Part shown: positions 1 to 14,200 of the stretch, piece after piece
Numbering within the stretch: position 1 is the first letter of the stretch
Layout: every line of letters starts with the position of its first letter
Assembly: GCA_023053545.1 (NCBI GenBank)
Contig: JAKZAN010000005.1
Span: forward strand, 9,858,001-9,922,000
From: Lepidurus packardi
Lineage: Eukaryota > Arthropoda > Branchiopoda > Notostraca > Triopsidae
Reading direction: 5' to 3'
DNA: 64,000 nt
The notes under the pieces: generated by a model
Told to the model about the DNA's origin: nothing
Seen by the model: the letters and a program-made list of their open reading frames with translations, nothing else
Databases searched by the model: none
Position numbers and translations under genes: made by a program

Positions 1-1350
1 AATGCCCTTCGCGCCTTTCTTCTGTGTCCCCACCCCACAAGAAGAAGAAGACGAGTTTTACGATGTTCAGCATCCTGGACCCATCCCACAAAATATATAT
101 ATATATATATATGGGCCGTCGTATTTAGTGTTCCGGACCAGCGGTGGAGGCTGTCTTTTCTCACCCCCCACAAAACGTGAGCAAATACAGAAAAAGGGAG
201 AAAAAAGCGACACAGAGAAGCTGCCAAAAACACATAGCGTCTCCGACAAGAAATACATGGCATATAACTTGTCCTCTCTATAGCTTTTCTCAGGTTCTTT
301 CTTTTCTTATCCTTTCGTTGTCACCCGCCCAGTAATTCCCGCCCAGTATATTCCTGCAGTTATAATGAAAAAAAGGTTTGAGGAGGGAAAAGAGAAAAGC
401 CCCTAATTAACATTGCCATGCACACTATTTACAGCGAACAATTCGTTGCTTCATTCATAATGTCTTTGCAGGAGAGCTCGTACATCATTTGAGACGTACA
501 AGACGCGACACACTAGAAATGGAAAAGAAAAAGATGTGTAACATTATGAATGTTGGCGTTTGTCAGGGGAACAAAAGAGTGGCGCTACTGGCACAAGCCG
601 GAAAGCAGTCAAAAGCATGTGCTGCCATTTACAACACAACGCATAGAAAAACACACGTGAGCTACTTTTCCAGTATGGGACTCTCTATTGGTTGTTCTTT
701 TTCACAAACATGCACACACACACACACTCAAGCTCAGGCTCACACATTCACACGTTACAGAAAGGGGAGTATGAATTTCTGTTTTCTCCCTGGAAAATGC
801 AGCTGGTATATCGCTTTATTACAAGCCAGACAGTCAAAACCTTTACCTATTAGCTCCGCATCTGACCCTATGTTTCCCCTTCCTACTTTTCCCCATGCCG
901 TTGTATATATCCCTCAGAAGTCCCTCACGAAATCCCCACCAAAACAGTCAGTTCATCAGATTTGATGCGTTTGGCAGATACTTCGGCTGTCTGTCCCGCT
1001 TGAGGTGCTAAGGCTCCCGTATCTCTTAGCTCGGTATTGGCGCTTAGCATGGGGAATTTCGGAACAATTTTTTTATGAAACCAGTACATTTCATGAAAAA
1101 ATTCGTTGACAGTAAACATGAACACACTAGTAACTAGTGCACAATCAAGTCATTTTTCCTTATGAGTAACAAATTAAACACAAATTAATTTTGCAACTAT
1201 GTGAAATACATTGGCTGAAATATATCCTTTGATTGTACACTAGCTGCTGAAAAAATAAAAATTACGTTTTCGATTGTTCAAATCTGACAAGCCGATTGCT
1301 TTCAAATTTTTGCAAGTCTTTGATTGCTTCTAAATCTTTCAAACCCCGAC

Positions 1351-1487
1351 TTCAGGACTATGAACCCCGACTTAGGAATAGGTTACGTTAGCACTAGGTT
1401 ATGTTAGGTTAAGATTAGTACGTTAGGGTAGGTCTTGGTTAGGTTAGGTTAGGGGTTTATAGTCCTTTAGTCGGGGTTCGTAGTCCT
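1351..1487. repeat. Inverted repeat enclosing TTAGG-like tract
   Basis: An arm of about 18 bp (AGGACTATGAACCCCGAC, near 1354-1371) recurs as its near-exact reverse complement at 1470-1487, with one mismatch. Between the arms lie several TTAGGTTAGG-like units (about 1380-1455). The words TAGTCCTTGTG and GTCGGG recur again to about 1640. It could be a small fold-back element or a decayed mobile element. It is not a telomere. Confidence 0.6.
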
Positions 1488-4400
1488 TGTGTTGTAATTT
1501 TTAATACGGCTGAGGCTCCCTTTTAATCTCGTTGGCGCTTAACCAATGAGCAGAGACTGTTTGAAGTCCAAATGCTATTGCTCCCTCGACAGATTAAGGA
1601 ACGGTAGTCCTTGTGTCGGGTACACCGTAGTCCTTGTGTCTACGCCTCAAACTTTTGTGACAAATTATACTTTTCAGAAGAGAAGCAAGCGTAGAAAATT
1701 TGCCAGCTATTAGCTATCTATTTCTTTTTTTTTTGTTTACTTTCTTACTCGAAGCTTTCGCAAAACAATAACAAACATCGGAGCCATCTGTGACTGCTTC
1801 GCATCAATAAGCTAAGGTACACAGGAGCCACCAAAATCACATGTGGAGATTTGGATGGATTCTTGTAGCTTTGACATTCTAAGAACGACCCATTTTCTTC
1901 CAACTTTTTTTACTAACCGTTCACGAGTTATTGGCAATTCAAACTTTGGTTCGTGACGTCATAAAAGTGCCATAGCCTTTGCTACCATGATTACTATTTA
2001 ATTTACATGCTTAGAAACAGGCAAAAGAACTGTCATACTTCTGTGACGTCAGCAAGACATACACGTGATAAACTTTTGCGGAAACTTCTTTCTTTAATAG
2101 CTTGATTACTAACTTCGCGCACGATGGAAATAACCATATTAATCTTAACTGGCTTTTTTGTTCTCTTTTTTTTAGAAGAGCTTTGATTTCCTAAAACAGT
2201 CAATAACAAACAAAAATAACATTAACCTTGCGCAAAAAAATATTAAATCCCACTAAGTTTTTTTTTTTTGGTGGCTGTTGCCCTTTTAGGTGTCATCGGA
2301 TTCATAGTTACAGTAGATCATTGCCCTCATTGTTTGCTTGACTGCCCTACAAAGGAGTATATAGAGAGGTGCGGGAAGAGGGGAAAGAAGAGATGATTTA
2401 CAGAGAGTGAGTGAGTGAGAAAAAAGAATAGAACGGCCATGAGGGGTTGCAATGGTTTTGCTTGTATGCACCTGCCATCGCACGCTAACACGCTATTTAC
2501 GAGTCTGGTTCCACTCCGCTTTTCATCGCTTACAACAAGCAATGGGGTTTACACAGGGTGTTTTTGTGGAGGGGGTGGTTTGTTGAAAGAGAGAGAGCGA
2601 ACGCGGAGAGGGAGAGAAAGAGAAGAGAACCCAAAGCGTGGAAACCTGTCCAGGTGAACACCATTAGGAACTAAATGATGGGTCGCTTCCCCATGGCTCT
2701 CCCTTTTTACCCCTCTTTTACCGCAAAGCATTCTCTTTTCTGGCGGGGAAAGCACTCGAGCACAAGCATCGCCATCACGTGTGAATGTGGTGCGAGAGAA
2801 GCCCACCCACCAACAAGAAAACGGAAGATTTTTCTTGGCGGATGCGGCACATACGACGTCGACGACGATCCCAACACAATGTACCTGTCACCTGAGGCCT
2901 GCAATATTCATCATAGTGTATATACCACTCGGGGCGCGCCAAACCTGGAGAGAAGCATATCAGAGGAGATAAAAGACAGAAAGAGAGAGAGAAGCTATTT
3001 CCCCCTCCCTTCTCAGGGTATAGTGTCGCCATGAGCTATTGCTGCAGCAATGATGGGAGTTTTTTTAAAAAAAGGAAGAATTCTGAAAAGAATAAAAAAT
3101 TGAGGAAAAAAAGGAGAAACTTTATATTATAGCATAACGCCTGGGTAATTTCACCTCACCAGCTGACAAAAGCTCCGTTCAAAACTTGTACAAAAAGGGT
3201 TTTTGCTTGCTTTGTGTGTGAGTATGTAGAAGTCCTCCCCCTCCCCCTCTTTCACCCTTTTTCGTCCTTTTTCACCATAATCACAACAGTGAATCGGGTA
3301 ATAATGTGTCTAGCGCCCTAAGGAAAGTATCTTGAAGCAATTACGGCTTCACAAACTTTACTTTGGCTGCTTTCTTTGGAGGAGAAATGATCCAAATCTC
3401 CGCCCTTGACGAACTAAAGTGTAGAAAAAGGAAAACACAATTGCTTTTCAGCCCTCTTGATATTTCAATCGCATTTCATCAAGAAAGCAATGAAACTTCG
3501 TTTGTAAAGTTCAATAAAAATTGCTTGTGAAAAGCTATGGATCTACTTCTCAGCTCCTAAATTTATACTCGACTAAGTTTATGCCTAAGTTTAAATAATA
3601 ACATCTTAAGGTAAATATTTTACTACTTAGAAGTCAGTTTCTAAGCTATTTCATAGTATCTAAGCTATTTTCAGCCAGTTTGTAAGCTATTTCATACTAT
3701 ATCAAGAAGAGCTCATTCAAGGCGGTATTTAGAAATGTGAGGGATGAGTAGCAACCAAACTGATGACCCTGAGATTCCAGTAGATCTAAGAAATTCCAAT
3801 GCATTGCATACTGAAACACAGGTTGTAGTCTAATTTCTAATTTAATAATTAAATCAGTTTAATATAACGTACCAAAGAATTTAATTACAATGTAACAATT
3901 AGCCCTGTTTTGTGTATTGAATAACTAAAGCAGTTTATTTTTAAAGAAACCATTAAACAGTTTAATATAATCCATGAATTAAAGCTAAACTTACATTAAG
4001 TTGATTCTTAACCTAACTTAAATCCCATAACGTAAACTACAATAAACAAAAATTCAATTGAAATTTTGATCAATTTGACAAATTGTAGCAAACTGCAAAG
4101 CTTTTAATCCTAACAACACAGAAATCTCTTCAAAATCGGTGTTGAATCCTTATTGAATCTTTGCAAATTAATGAACTAATCAATATCTTAGAAATGCATT
4201 TAATGTAGAATCTTCAGTATAACTCTACTTCACACCTTGCAAAAATATATCATTTGAAGAGGTATAATTTGGTCTCCATATATCAATTGAAGAGGTCGAG
4301 TTTCCCGACTTTTGTATACCTATATTGTCCCTTTTTTACTATTTTTAATGCATTAAAATTCGCTCTTATCATAACCTGTCACCAATATCACGCACAAAAC

Positions 4401-7400
4401 TTCCAATAATACATTTTTCCAGCGTCCTGATACGTTTGTATAAAAGGAAGTTGTATATCCAAAAGAATTTTGGATGCCACCGATAGACTTAAATACCGTT
4501 GCAGAATCCAACGAGTCAAATGGCATATATACAGCCGGGAAGTCACATGTGTTTCACTCCGATTGTTTGTCATCTAGGACGCCAACAGCAGTTTGAAACA
4601 CACGTCAGACTTTGGAAAATCTATCGAAATTTGGTTCCCAAAGACCTATTTACCCCTTGGCGTGACACTGATAGATGACCACTCCACGCAAACTGTCTTT
4701 GCATATTGCGACCTGCCGAGTAGATTAAAGCTTTAAAGCTGCTTAAAGCAAGGCGAACTTGGGGACGCAGAGAAAACCATAAGGATATATATCTTACCCT
4801 TACACAATCCACTGCCGGGGATACACATACCCATACTCCGTACTTCTCTTACCAAACTATGCAACCCCGGACATAGCCACGGCATGAACACACAATGAAG
4901 GGCAGTTATATTGTACGGTATACTGTATGGAAGACAAAGCCCAGCCAAGATCAAATCAATGCTATTTAGCAAGTCCCCGTGCCTTCCAAGTATACATACA
5001 CAATACAGCTACACCCCCTTCCACCAGCAAAACGCTCACTCGACTTGAATTGCAATTGCACACGTATTACTGCCCGTGTAATTGACCCCACATTCCGGCA
5101 ACTAAAATGACACCTTAGGAAATGGGCCCCCCCAAAATCGTTCCAGTTGAAAGTTTGAGGGGTAAGAGTTGAAAGAATCAGCTATAAATGTTTATGATGA
5201 TGGAATGGGGCAACGCAAAAAGAAAATGCAAACTCGTCTCGTTTGAAAAACGCTGTTTCCAGCAAAATCTCTTTGCAATCACCCGAAGAACTTCCTCGCC
5301 GAGTCCTCCGAGTCCCTTTCAACCCCCTTAAACCCCCAGCCTAAGCCTTCGCTTTTACGTTTTCTTTCTCTCTCTCTCGTTTTCGTTCCTCGCTATTTTC
5401 CCTTTTTTGCTCTTTCTCCGTTTCTAATGTTCATTTACATAATCAATCGGTTCGGTGCTTCAGCCTCGCGCTACCTCATCGCAATAGTCTTCGGGTTCTT
5501 CTTCTTCTCCAACCCTCCCCCACCAGAACCTCACCCCACGACCCCCATCACGAGAAAGTAAAAAGTATCAGGTTAGAGTGCATCCAATCAACGGGTGTGA
5601 GATGGAGCGAGACACACAAGACTTGAACCAACTCAGAGTAAATAAAATTGGGAGAAACACTCCAGGGATGCCGAGAATGTGGTCAATTAAGACCAACAAG
5701 CCCCGCAAAATGATGATCTGAATTACTCCCTGATTCCCTTTCCCTTCCCAATACGGGATTCATGACTCATGGTATCACTGTTACCGGACGCCGAGCACAC
5801 AAAACAACGAGACACAATTTCTCGTCCACCCAAATAAAACCTTAGAAAAATAAAGAAATAAAAAAAAAATAGATATATACAAGCAGAAATAAGCGGAGGA
5901 AGAAAAAAACGGACTAAGAAAAAAAAAATCTGTTGACAGACAATATCTTTCCTTCGATATTAAAATGACTGCTGGACTGACCTGGAGCTAACAAGGCCTT
6001 CAATCTTCCAGGATTGATGCGTCGAATGCCCCACACCGAATCGACTTCCTTTTCAATATGGACCTGAGGACATCCCTGAAGTGTGTTTTTAAGGTCTATA
6101 AGCATTGCAGAAGTGGTCTTTTTGGACATCAAAAAGCAGTTGCAGAAATACTTGGGGAAGATATCCCAGGATTTTTTTTTCCGAGGTAATGATCTGAGCG
6201 GATTTTTGGCTTTACTTTTTGTCTTATGGGGTGCGGGTTGGGGAAAGGGGATCAAAAGGTTCCAAGTACAGAGACTTTGACGGCTTTCTCGCAAGGAAGA
6301 AATAAAATAAAAGACAAAGAAAAAGGTAAGTTGGACGCAAGGGGAGGTTAAAGCCAAGTATATGCAGTAATGCTGCAGTAATGCTGCAGTAATGTTAAGG
6401 AAGTGAACCGTGGAAAGCTTTTGTTGTGACGTGATTATCACGTGTGCAGCTGTTTCGCGTCTTCTCAGATTCTTTCTGGGAAGTCAGGAGGGTCTCGCAT
6501 TTCTGCGGCTTCATACATTACCTATTGTTATGCGTATTACTGTCATTCTCGCTTGACTCCATGGCTAACTTACAAGGGAAGCAAGTATATATATATACCG
6601 CACCAGCAAGCGAACTACAGAATGCCTACAAGGCTCTTCGCATAATGGGAATTATGATCCCTAGATTACACTAAACGCTCTTCATTTCTTGGGGATTTGG
6701 GGGTTTTAATGCTGCAGAAGTACCGTGCTTGTTGCGTGACTTCTTTCCAGACCCCGAGCTTTAGCGTTGTTAGTTCGTAATTAATGCAACTTAATTACTA
6801 AGCTATTAAGCAAAACTGATTTCAATTTGATCAGTTTATGAATTTGCTTGTGTTTCATTTTTAAATATTACTGCCTGGATTCCCTTAAACTTTCCCTAAG
6901 AGTACAGATTTCGGAGCGTATCCGTTCTGCTTGGTATTTTATTCCCATTGTCAAGGCTATGTGCACAGCGAATCAGATGTGGGGAACCGGAATGAAGAGA
7001 CAAAAAAAAGATAATAATATAAAGTTCAACGTAACCCCTCTGCCAGTACACCAACGAGAATTACTGCGTCATGCTGATCAACATAATTCACACTTTTCAT
7101 TGCGTTTAGCAATCGTAAAAAATAACCCAGGACTTTAGCATGAAACGGGAACTAAATGAAAATCACTGGGGAGATCTGTCCGTTTGCATCCGTAACCCCC
7201 TTTCCCCCCATTTCTTCCGCTCGAGTTCCAAGTCAAGTTCACCTCAAGAGCTAGTACAGAACCTGATTGTTTGCCTAAGCGAGAAGGAGTTTCATCTGTA
7301 AAGAAATCACATAAATAAACAAATAAAATCCCTTCGGACGTTTTAACACTGAAGACTTTTTTTCAACAAAAGAAAAAAAGGAAGTGGCAAAAAAAAAGGT

Positions 7401-8639
7401 TTGTGCGATTCGCCTAGAAATAAGGGACGCAGCCTTAACTCACCGCTGTCTGCAGTAATAATCGAGCAAGCATTTCATGGCAAGTTAAACTCCCTTTTAG
7501 AAATAAAAAAGGAGGGGTGAGTGGTGGGTGGCGCAGAGAAACACTATACTCCAGCTCAACAATTGTGTTATGGCTGGCGAGGCAAATCCCATCAGTGGGC
7601 GCTTGAATCAGAACGTGTTCTGTTTCCCTAACCTCGCCAGCTGTTGACTTGTGTAGTGCTGCCAAGTCATATCAAGGAAAACGAGCTTAGAATGGAAATT
7701 TTGCAATAATACACTAAGAAAATTCGCGCCATTTTTTTCATTTATTTTCTTGTAACGTTCTACTTATTACTGCCGTAGTTAGGAATGGTTGCAAAACCAG
7801 AAATGTGTGTCCCATAGCAACAAGAAAACATAGTCTTGGGAACATAACGTCTTTGCTACTAAAAAGAGATGTTCTTGTCAAGAGTTTTGGAAACAAAGAC
7901 TTTAGTGGTCGTCAGCTAGCCTGGTCCGGTACTGATAAGCTTATTTCGTTACAAAAGACAATGTCTAGTCGCATATGAACACCACTCAACACACTTCCAT
8001 GGCCCGGCTTAAAAAAAAAAAAGAAAAAAAATCAGATTAAATCCTCCAAAGATGGTCGCCACAAAAATAGAAAAAAGAAACAAGATGTGTGAGACCTCGA
8101 CAAGCTAATTTCTGCGAATTGCTAATATGAGAGAAAAGAAATGAATGAAATAATAAGGGACTCGAGGTTCGGCAAACATTGTGTGTTGGAAAGCAATCAA
8201 GCTTCTCTTATTGCCAAGCCTTAGAACCGTCACGGGTTGCAAGCTTGTTTACTGGCCAGTACAGAAATGGGTCTATAATATCATGCTACTGTAGTCGTGT
8301 AGTTGCTAACAGAATATCTTTCTCCCATATATAGCTTAATAGAAAATGCAGCATATAAAAAGTAAAAAAGGGGGAATTCCGGACGACGACGACAGCGCAG
8401 CCAACCCCTACATCCTCCCCCCAGAACCTTCCGCTGGCACGTCAAGCCATTTCCGAACGCATCACCTTTCGCTAATGGAATGAAGCGCAGCTATCGGCAA
8501 GACCCAAATTCTATTGCTGAACAGACCGACGCAGGGGGTGTTCTTCAACGAATTGAACTTCCCGCCGAACCCCTTCTCAAGTCTTTCAGAAAAAGAAAGT
8601 ACGACAAGATGTATAGATAATTAGAGAAATGCGTAGCTA

Positions 8640-9245
8640 ACGGTAGAAATTATGTGAGTAACTGCAGACGTTAAAAAGCTAGTGCAGAAGTAATGGCAGA
8701 TATCCACAAATAATTGCACAAATGTAACAAACACTATAGAGATATAGGAAACTTGTATACTAGTGACAGACTTTTCAAAACTTAAGAAGTAGGGATAGAA
8801 ATTAAGTAAGGTATAGTGGCAGAAATATATAAAAGTGCAGAAATTAGATAACTACATTAAGATAACTGCAGACAAATAAAATACCTAAATAAGGAGTCCC
8901 AACGCAGAAATTAATTCAGATATAATGGCAGAAATATGCAGAATTGCAGGGATTCAGAAATAATTAGAGGACCACAGTTACTGCAGCGAAATAAAATATG
9001 AGAACAAAAAAGTAGCACAAGTGATGCAGAAATTAATTCAGACATAATGCCCGAAGAACAAAAAATCAGACATAATGGCAGAAATTCAAAAATAGTTGCA
9101 GAGTTAGCATAAAGGGTCAAAAACTAGTAGAGCAATACCGAAAAACTGCTGAAATCGCGGTAGAAATGAAGAATAGTCCCAGAAACACGAAAAAGGGCAG
9201 ACATAAATAATTCGCAGAAGTTCAAGAATTGCAGAAATAACTGCA
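8640..9245. repeat. Diffuse GCAGAAATAA-type repeat field
   Basis: About 600 bp in which the words GCAGAAAT, TGCAGAAATTA and TAATGGCAGAAAT recur many times at irregular spacing (for example around 8820, 8910, 8930, 9025, 9075, 9230). It has the look of a very old, degenerate tandem array. No coding potential was recognised. Confidence 0.6.
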
Positions 9246-11269
9246 GTAATGAATGCATAAAGGTCTTAATTGTTGCCCTGTTACCTAAAAGAATAATTAA
9301 CACAGAGAATTAACATTTAATTTACTCGTCCTATTTCTGAACTAATAAATTACAAAAAACTCGCAGAATGGTTTTCATGTTTTGGAAAATGTAGAGGCCG
9401 GAGGGCTAAGTTATTACTACCTGAAGACGTGTATAAAAAAACGCTGTTGGAAAAAAACTTTGCTGTTATTCTGCAGCTCATAGGCGAGTTAGGAAAGTTG
9501 TTGGGAGAGTAAATGTTGTTAAGAAAACGATGTCAAAATTAAACGTTAAAATCTGCACAACAGTGTCGCAACTTCCTTTTTTGTAAAGACTTCGGGCGAT
9601 ATAGTACATCTATGGGGCGATTTAGGAAAGTTGTTGGGAGAGTAAAGAAAAGGCTGGCTTTCATCATAAAGCAGGTCAGAACATTCCAAAAGCCGAAGGG
9701 AACCTCGTGGTCCACTTTATAGAACAATAGCGGAGATCTCGATAGGCTCCTACGTAAAGCTCTATAAATCTCGCCTCCTTCGCTCATCCCTTTATTTGGG
9801 TATATGCCTTCTTCGTCTTCTTTGGTCCATTACCAGTCTTCCTATTTCAAAACAGGGTTATTCAAGAGTTTTCATGACACTTCGGGTCCCCGAAAAGTGG
9901 GTCAATTTTCCCTTCCCGAGCCATTCCCAAAACAGTCCAAGATTGAGAGAGAAATACAGAAAGAAACACCAACAACAGAAGCAAATAGAAATAAACATTT
10001 CTGCCGCCTGGTAGGTGTCTAATGCGTTAGTTTTACACTACACCGCCTGCGGACAGAAACCGGCCATGCTTCTTACCATTTTTCAACGACCAGAAACCTC
10101 TCTCTCTTTCTCCCTCTACATCTATGCTAACATTCACCAGTCCAAAGACATCTCTACTTAGAGACTCCCTACTGCCATTTCTATGCAGCAGAAATTTAGC
10201 CCGTGGCGGCGCATGTGTGGTCTCTCCACGCAATTGCTGCCAGCTTCCCCAGCATGGAGCAAAGATCTCTTTCATCCCCTTGCTGGCTCAGTTGTGAGAG
10301 TTCTCGTGCTCCAGGGAAGAGGCTCATAACTACCAGTATCTTCCAAACTGTGAGCTTGTTGAGAAGTTGGTGTCCCCGGTTTCAATAATTAAACAAGATT
10401 TTCTAACGCAAGAAGGATATACCCCCTAATCCAGTTTGAAAACTTCAATGAAGTGACTTGAAACTAAACCTTCCCAAGACAGTTATATGTCGCTTCCAGT
10501 GGAATTGAACCACACAGAATTATTAAAAAAGAGGATTTGAGGGAGTGGAGAAAAAGAGAAGTGGGATTTATAGAGGAAACGCTGGAAACAGTGGTTAATT
10601 GTGGAGAACCCTATCTTCCGAGTGGTTAGCCTGCCCAGGAGATCACGTATAGGATTTTTCGGTACGGGCAGCAGGCGGTGGATGAGACCGGCAACCACGT
10701 GGAAGATTTAAGTGCTGCTAGCTGCTAACATCAAAGAGACAACACAAGTTGCTTCGTAAAGAATTTCTTCGAGTTGCTAAGGAGAGAAGGTGAGGGGGGT
10801 GATGACCCCTTACATAAGAGCAGACATTGCATTGCTGCTGGAAAACTCCACCCCCTTCTGAAAAAAGACTTTTCACTTCCGCACCAAAAATGCGTAACTT
10901 GTCGTCTTTCTCCCAACTTCGGGAGAACAAAAGACCCGTTGGTGCGAGCTACTCTTGCAATCAACTCTAAGCGTTAATCGAACGTGTTCTTCTCCAAAGT
11001 GCACAACTTGTGCTATAAGCGATACAGCATCCCCAATCCCATCCTTCACAATCCTTCCGATCCTCCCTGAACCAAAACTCATGTCCGCCGGATAAGTTAT
11101 TGGTGACAACTGCGACTGCAGCAACTGTAAAACCAAGAGTAGAGGAAAACACAGTCGAGGAAGTTATTAGCCCCAAATACATTAAATAAAGGAGTGTGCG
11201 TGAGGTGGGTAAATTGAGCACCTTTTGCACCCCTCCCAGGTGCGCGAGTGTGTGTCTAAAGTGATAATC

Positions 11270-14200
11270 ATGAATCATACGAGTGGCACGATGAATTCCA
11301 GGCAGTATAAGTTGTTCGTGCCTCATAGAGTGATATGGATGTTGTTCAGCTTTTTCTACTTGTTCGCCATCTCACCCTTGACTTCAAAAGCACAAGGTAC
11401 AAAAATTAAATTTGTATTTCATATACTTTTATGGGAGGTTACGCTAGCTTACGATTTCATTGAAGAAATTTGGAAGATGGTTGTTTGGAAAAACATTTTC
11501 TAACATTTTCAAACGTTTTCTAACGTCACAAACGACTCTTTGGTTTAAGATAACTTATTTCTACAGATATATAGAGAGAGTACTTGAGATTTTAGAGTCC
11601 TTTCGACTAGGCAAAGTGAGGAAAGAAGCGAGGAAGAGATTCTGATTTGGGACTAGGGAGGCAGCAATATCGCAGTAAAATTGGCCAAAATTTGAACATT
11701 CCAAATTGCTTCAGCAACAAGCAAGGAAATACTTTGGATCAATGAAGAGAATGTCCTGGTTCGCGACTGAAGGCTCTTGAATGTCCCGAATCAAGACATT
11801 CCCACGCATCCGACTAATAAGCATTCATAGTAAAGAGACAGTAATAATAACCGCCTTGGAATTACTACATATAGTACTTAACAAGGTTAGGGAGGACACC
11901 ATCAACCCTTCTCATAAATTTCCTGTAAAAAAGACCGAATCTTTCTTTCTTAAAGATTGCGTTGCACGATCTGTCTTGATCAGTGAAGAAGTTCAGAAAG
12001 GTACGCTGCCATTGGACATTAAACTTGCCATTATACACTTCAGTACTTCCGAAACGCTGAACTCAGTGCGAAAGTAAGCAAAAGATAGGCCTTCCAATTC
12101 ATAGTAGTTGTTAGTCGAAGTCAATTGACAATTTCGAGTATAATTTCCTTACTACTTTTAAAGTTAACGCGCACAATCCGGCGTTGAATCCATTTTTAAC
12201 CTGTTTTCGATCCTGATTAATGAACCAACTTGCTAATTTCGGCCTAGTTCATTTATACAAGACACTCGTCAAATTAAAACTTCAAGAACCTCATGGCAAC
12301 GCTCGGAAGAAATCTAACTTATGCGTTTCCCACCTAGCAATTATAGCAAACAAATCCTGGAAGACTAATACGTCACATTAGAGTATAGATACTGTTCTAT
12401 CTATCACAGAGAACATTTCTGTCCATATTGCTTCTTTCGAAGAAATGTCAGACTTACTTTACTTTGCGTTCAATCGGAAAAGAATGCATGAAAATACAAT
12501 TAAGGAAGTGACAAAGACTAATCATTGAGCAAATCTTCCCTATAATCTACGGCTTAGGTTGCCTGAAAAACTACAAAATTCCGTTAATAAAGTCCCTGTC
12601 TCAAGTCATTTGTCAAGTATGTGTCAAAGCCCTCTCTTCTTCTTTTATGTGGCTCGCAACCACCTAGAAAGTGGGGAAAAAAGGTCTATACTGGCAAGCT
12701 GCTGCGGGCGAGAGCTCTCAATTTTTCACTGCCTGCCAAGAATCAGATAAATTAGCATATGTCAATTTGTTGAAGCATGTGCAACTTCCTGCTCGCGCGT
12801 AAAAGGCGCAAGGAAAAAAGGAGGAAATTAAAAACTTTTGACTGATGCTATCAATCATCTATGTCTTGTGTATGTCTGTGTATGTCTGTGGGAGTGTGAC
12901 GTGAGTTGAGGGAGAAGAAGGTTAAAGGCTCTGTAAAGATCATCTCTGGGTTCATTTTCTTTTCTCTCTGTTCACATCTCTTATCTTGAAGACAACGGAC
13001 TGTTGGAACCTGAGTTTGCTGAGCCGATTCGCAACGTTACAGTCCCAATTGGGCGTGAGGCCGTTTTGTCTTGCGTTATCAACCACTTAGGCGACTACAA
13101 AGTAATATTTCTTCCTTATATTATCTTCATCTTTCAGCTTCATTCTTCCTTGCGGGGAAAAGAAAAGAAACCTCCTCATGAATTTATTATCTTTTTTTTC
13201 TGTTTTTATTCTTTGGCTCTTTCTTAAACACAAACGTTTTACAGGTGGGTTGGCTACGAGCCGAAGACCAAACAATCCTAAGCTTGCATCGCAGAGTGGT
13301 CACCCATAACGGTCGCGTGTCCGTAAGTCACGACGGTGCCAAAACCTGGAATCTTCACCTCCGACAGATCAAAGAGTCAGACCGGGCCTGCTATGTGTGC
13401 CAAATTAATACCGCTATCATGAAGAAGCAAGAAGGCTGCATTGAAGTCCAAGGTAATTTTTTTTACATTTTTAAGTTCTGAAGTATTTGTAATTTGTTAT
13501 TTTTAAGTTCTGAAGTATTTGTAATTTGTTATTTTTAAGTTCTGAAGTATTTTTTAATTTCTGAAGTATTTTCTTCTTGTGATATTGAAATTAATTTTTG
13601 TTTTGTCTTCTTCGGAACATGAAAAAAAATTAACTTGACGTCCGTGTCAAACTAACCGTCAGTGCCTCCTGACATCTTGGACGACGCGAGTACGAGTGAT
13701 GTGACGGTGAACGAAGGCGACAATGCGACATTAGTGTGTCGAGCGAGTGGGCGTCCAGCTCCTCGCATTGTTTGGCGACGTGAAGACGGAGATAAAATTA
13801 TCCTCAAATCCAATGGCGCACTCTCACACAATGGTCCCTATGGACTGGGCAGCAGTAGTAGCAGTGGCAGTATTGTCAGTAGCACTGGCAGTCATTTTAT
13901 GCACCATTCTGGTTCAAGTAGTGGCCTAGCGGCAGTTGAACCTTGGGCTGGTGGGACGGGAGCGGTGGCGGCTGCGGAAAGCAGCCTCAGCAGTAGTAGC
14001 AGTAGCATGCCCCGAGGCTCGGCTGCTCGTAAAATCCCCAACACTGTGAGCTTGGGTAACAACAAAGGCAGCGCTAAAAATAATACGGCCCAACGATCTC
14101 AACGACAAGCACCTCATTCGCACTACGACTCGCTTCCCCATTCCGTCTTTCATCGCGAAAAAGAGAAACTGCTCCTACACAAAGACGCGGCTGCTCTTGC

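Larger units (their letters stand above)
1..11269. other. Gene-free upstream region, AT-rich
   Basis: No open frame here has a recognisable domain or a convincing exon structure on either strand. The stretch contains simple repeats (TA at 94-112, CA at 712-728), an inverted repeat with TTAGG-like filling, a diffuse GCAGAAAT repeat field and many poly-A/T runs. A pyrimidine-rich stretch ending in CAG just before 11241 could be the acceptor of a 5'UTR intron of the Ig-domain gene that starts at 11270, so part of this region may be its 5'UTR introns or regulatory DNA. That is inference. Confidence 0.6.

Noticed and set aside
2-283. 93-codon frame at the window start
   Set aside because: Runs through a TA microsatellite and low-complexity sequence; no domain wording.
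1380-1460. Chromosome end (telomere) suggested by TTAGG units
   Set aside because: Only about ten imperfect units, flanked on both sides by ordinary sequence; too short and impure for a telomere.
11781-12077. 98-codon plus-strand frame in DIP intron 1
   Set aside because: No recognisable motif, no splice context linking it in phase to the flanking exons.
13747-13929. Open frame with a hydrophobic, membrane-like stretch within DIP exon 4
   Set aside because: It is the shifted frame of the AGC/AGT serine repeat, which reads as Ala/Val-rich by composition; the Ig2 frame is the real one.
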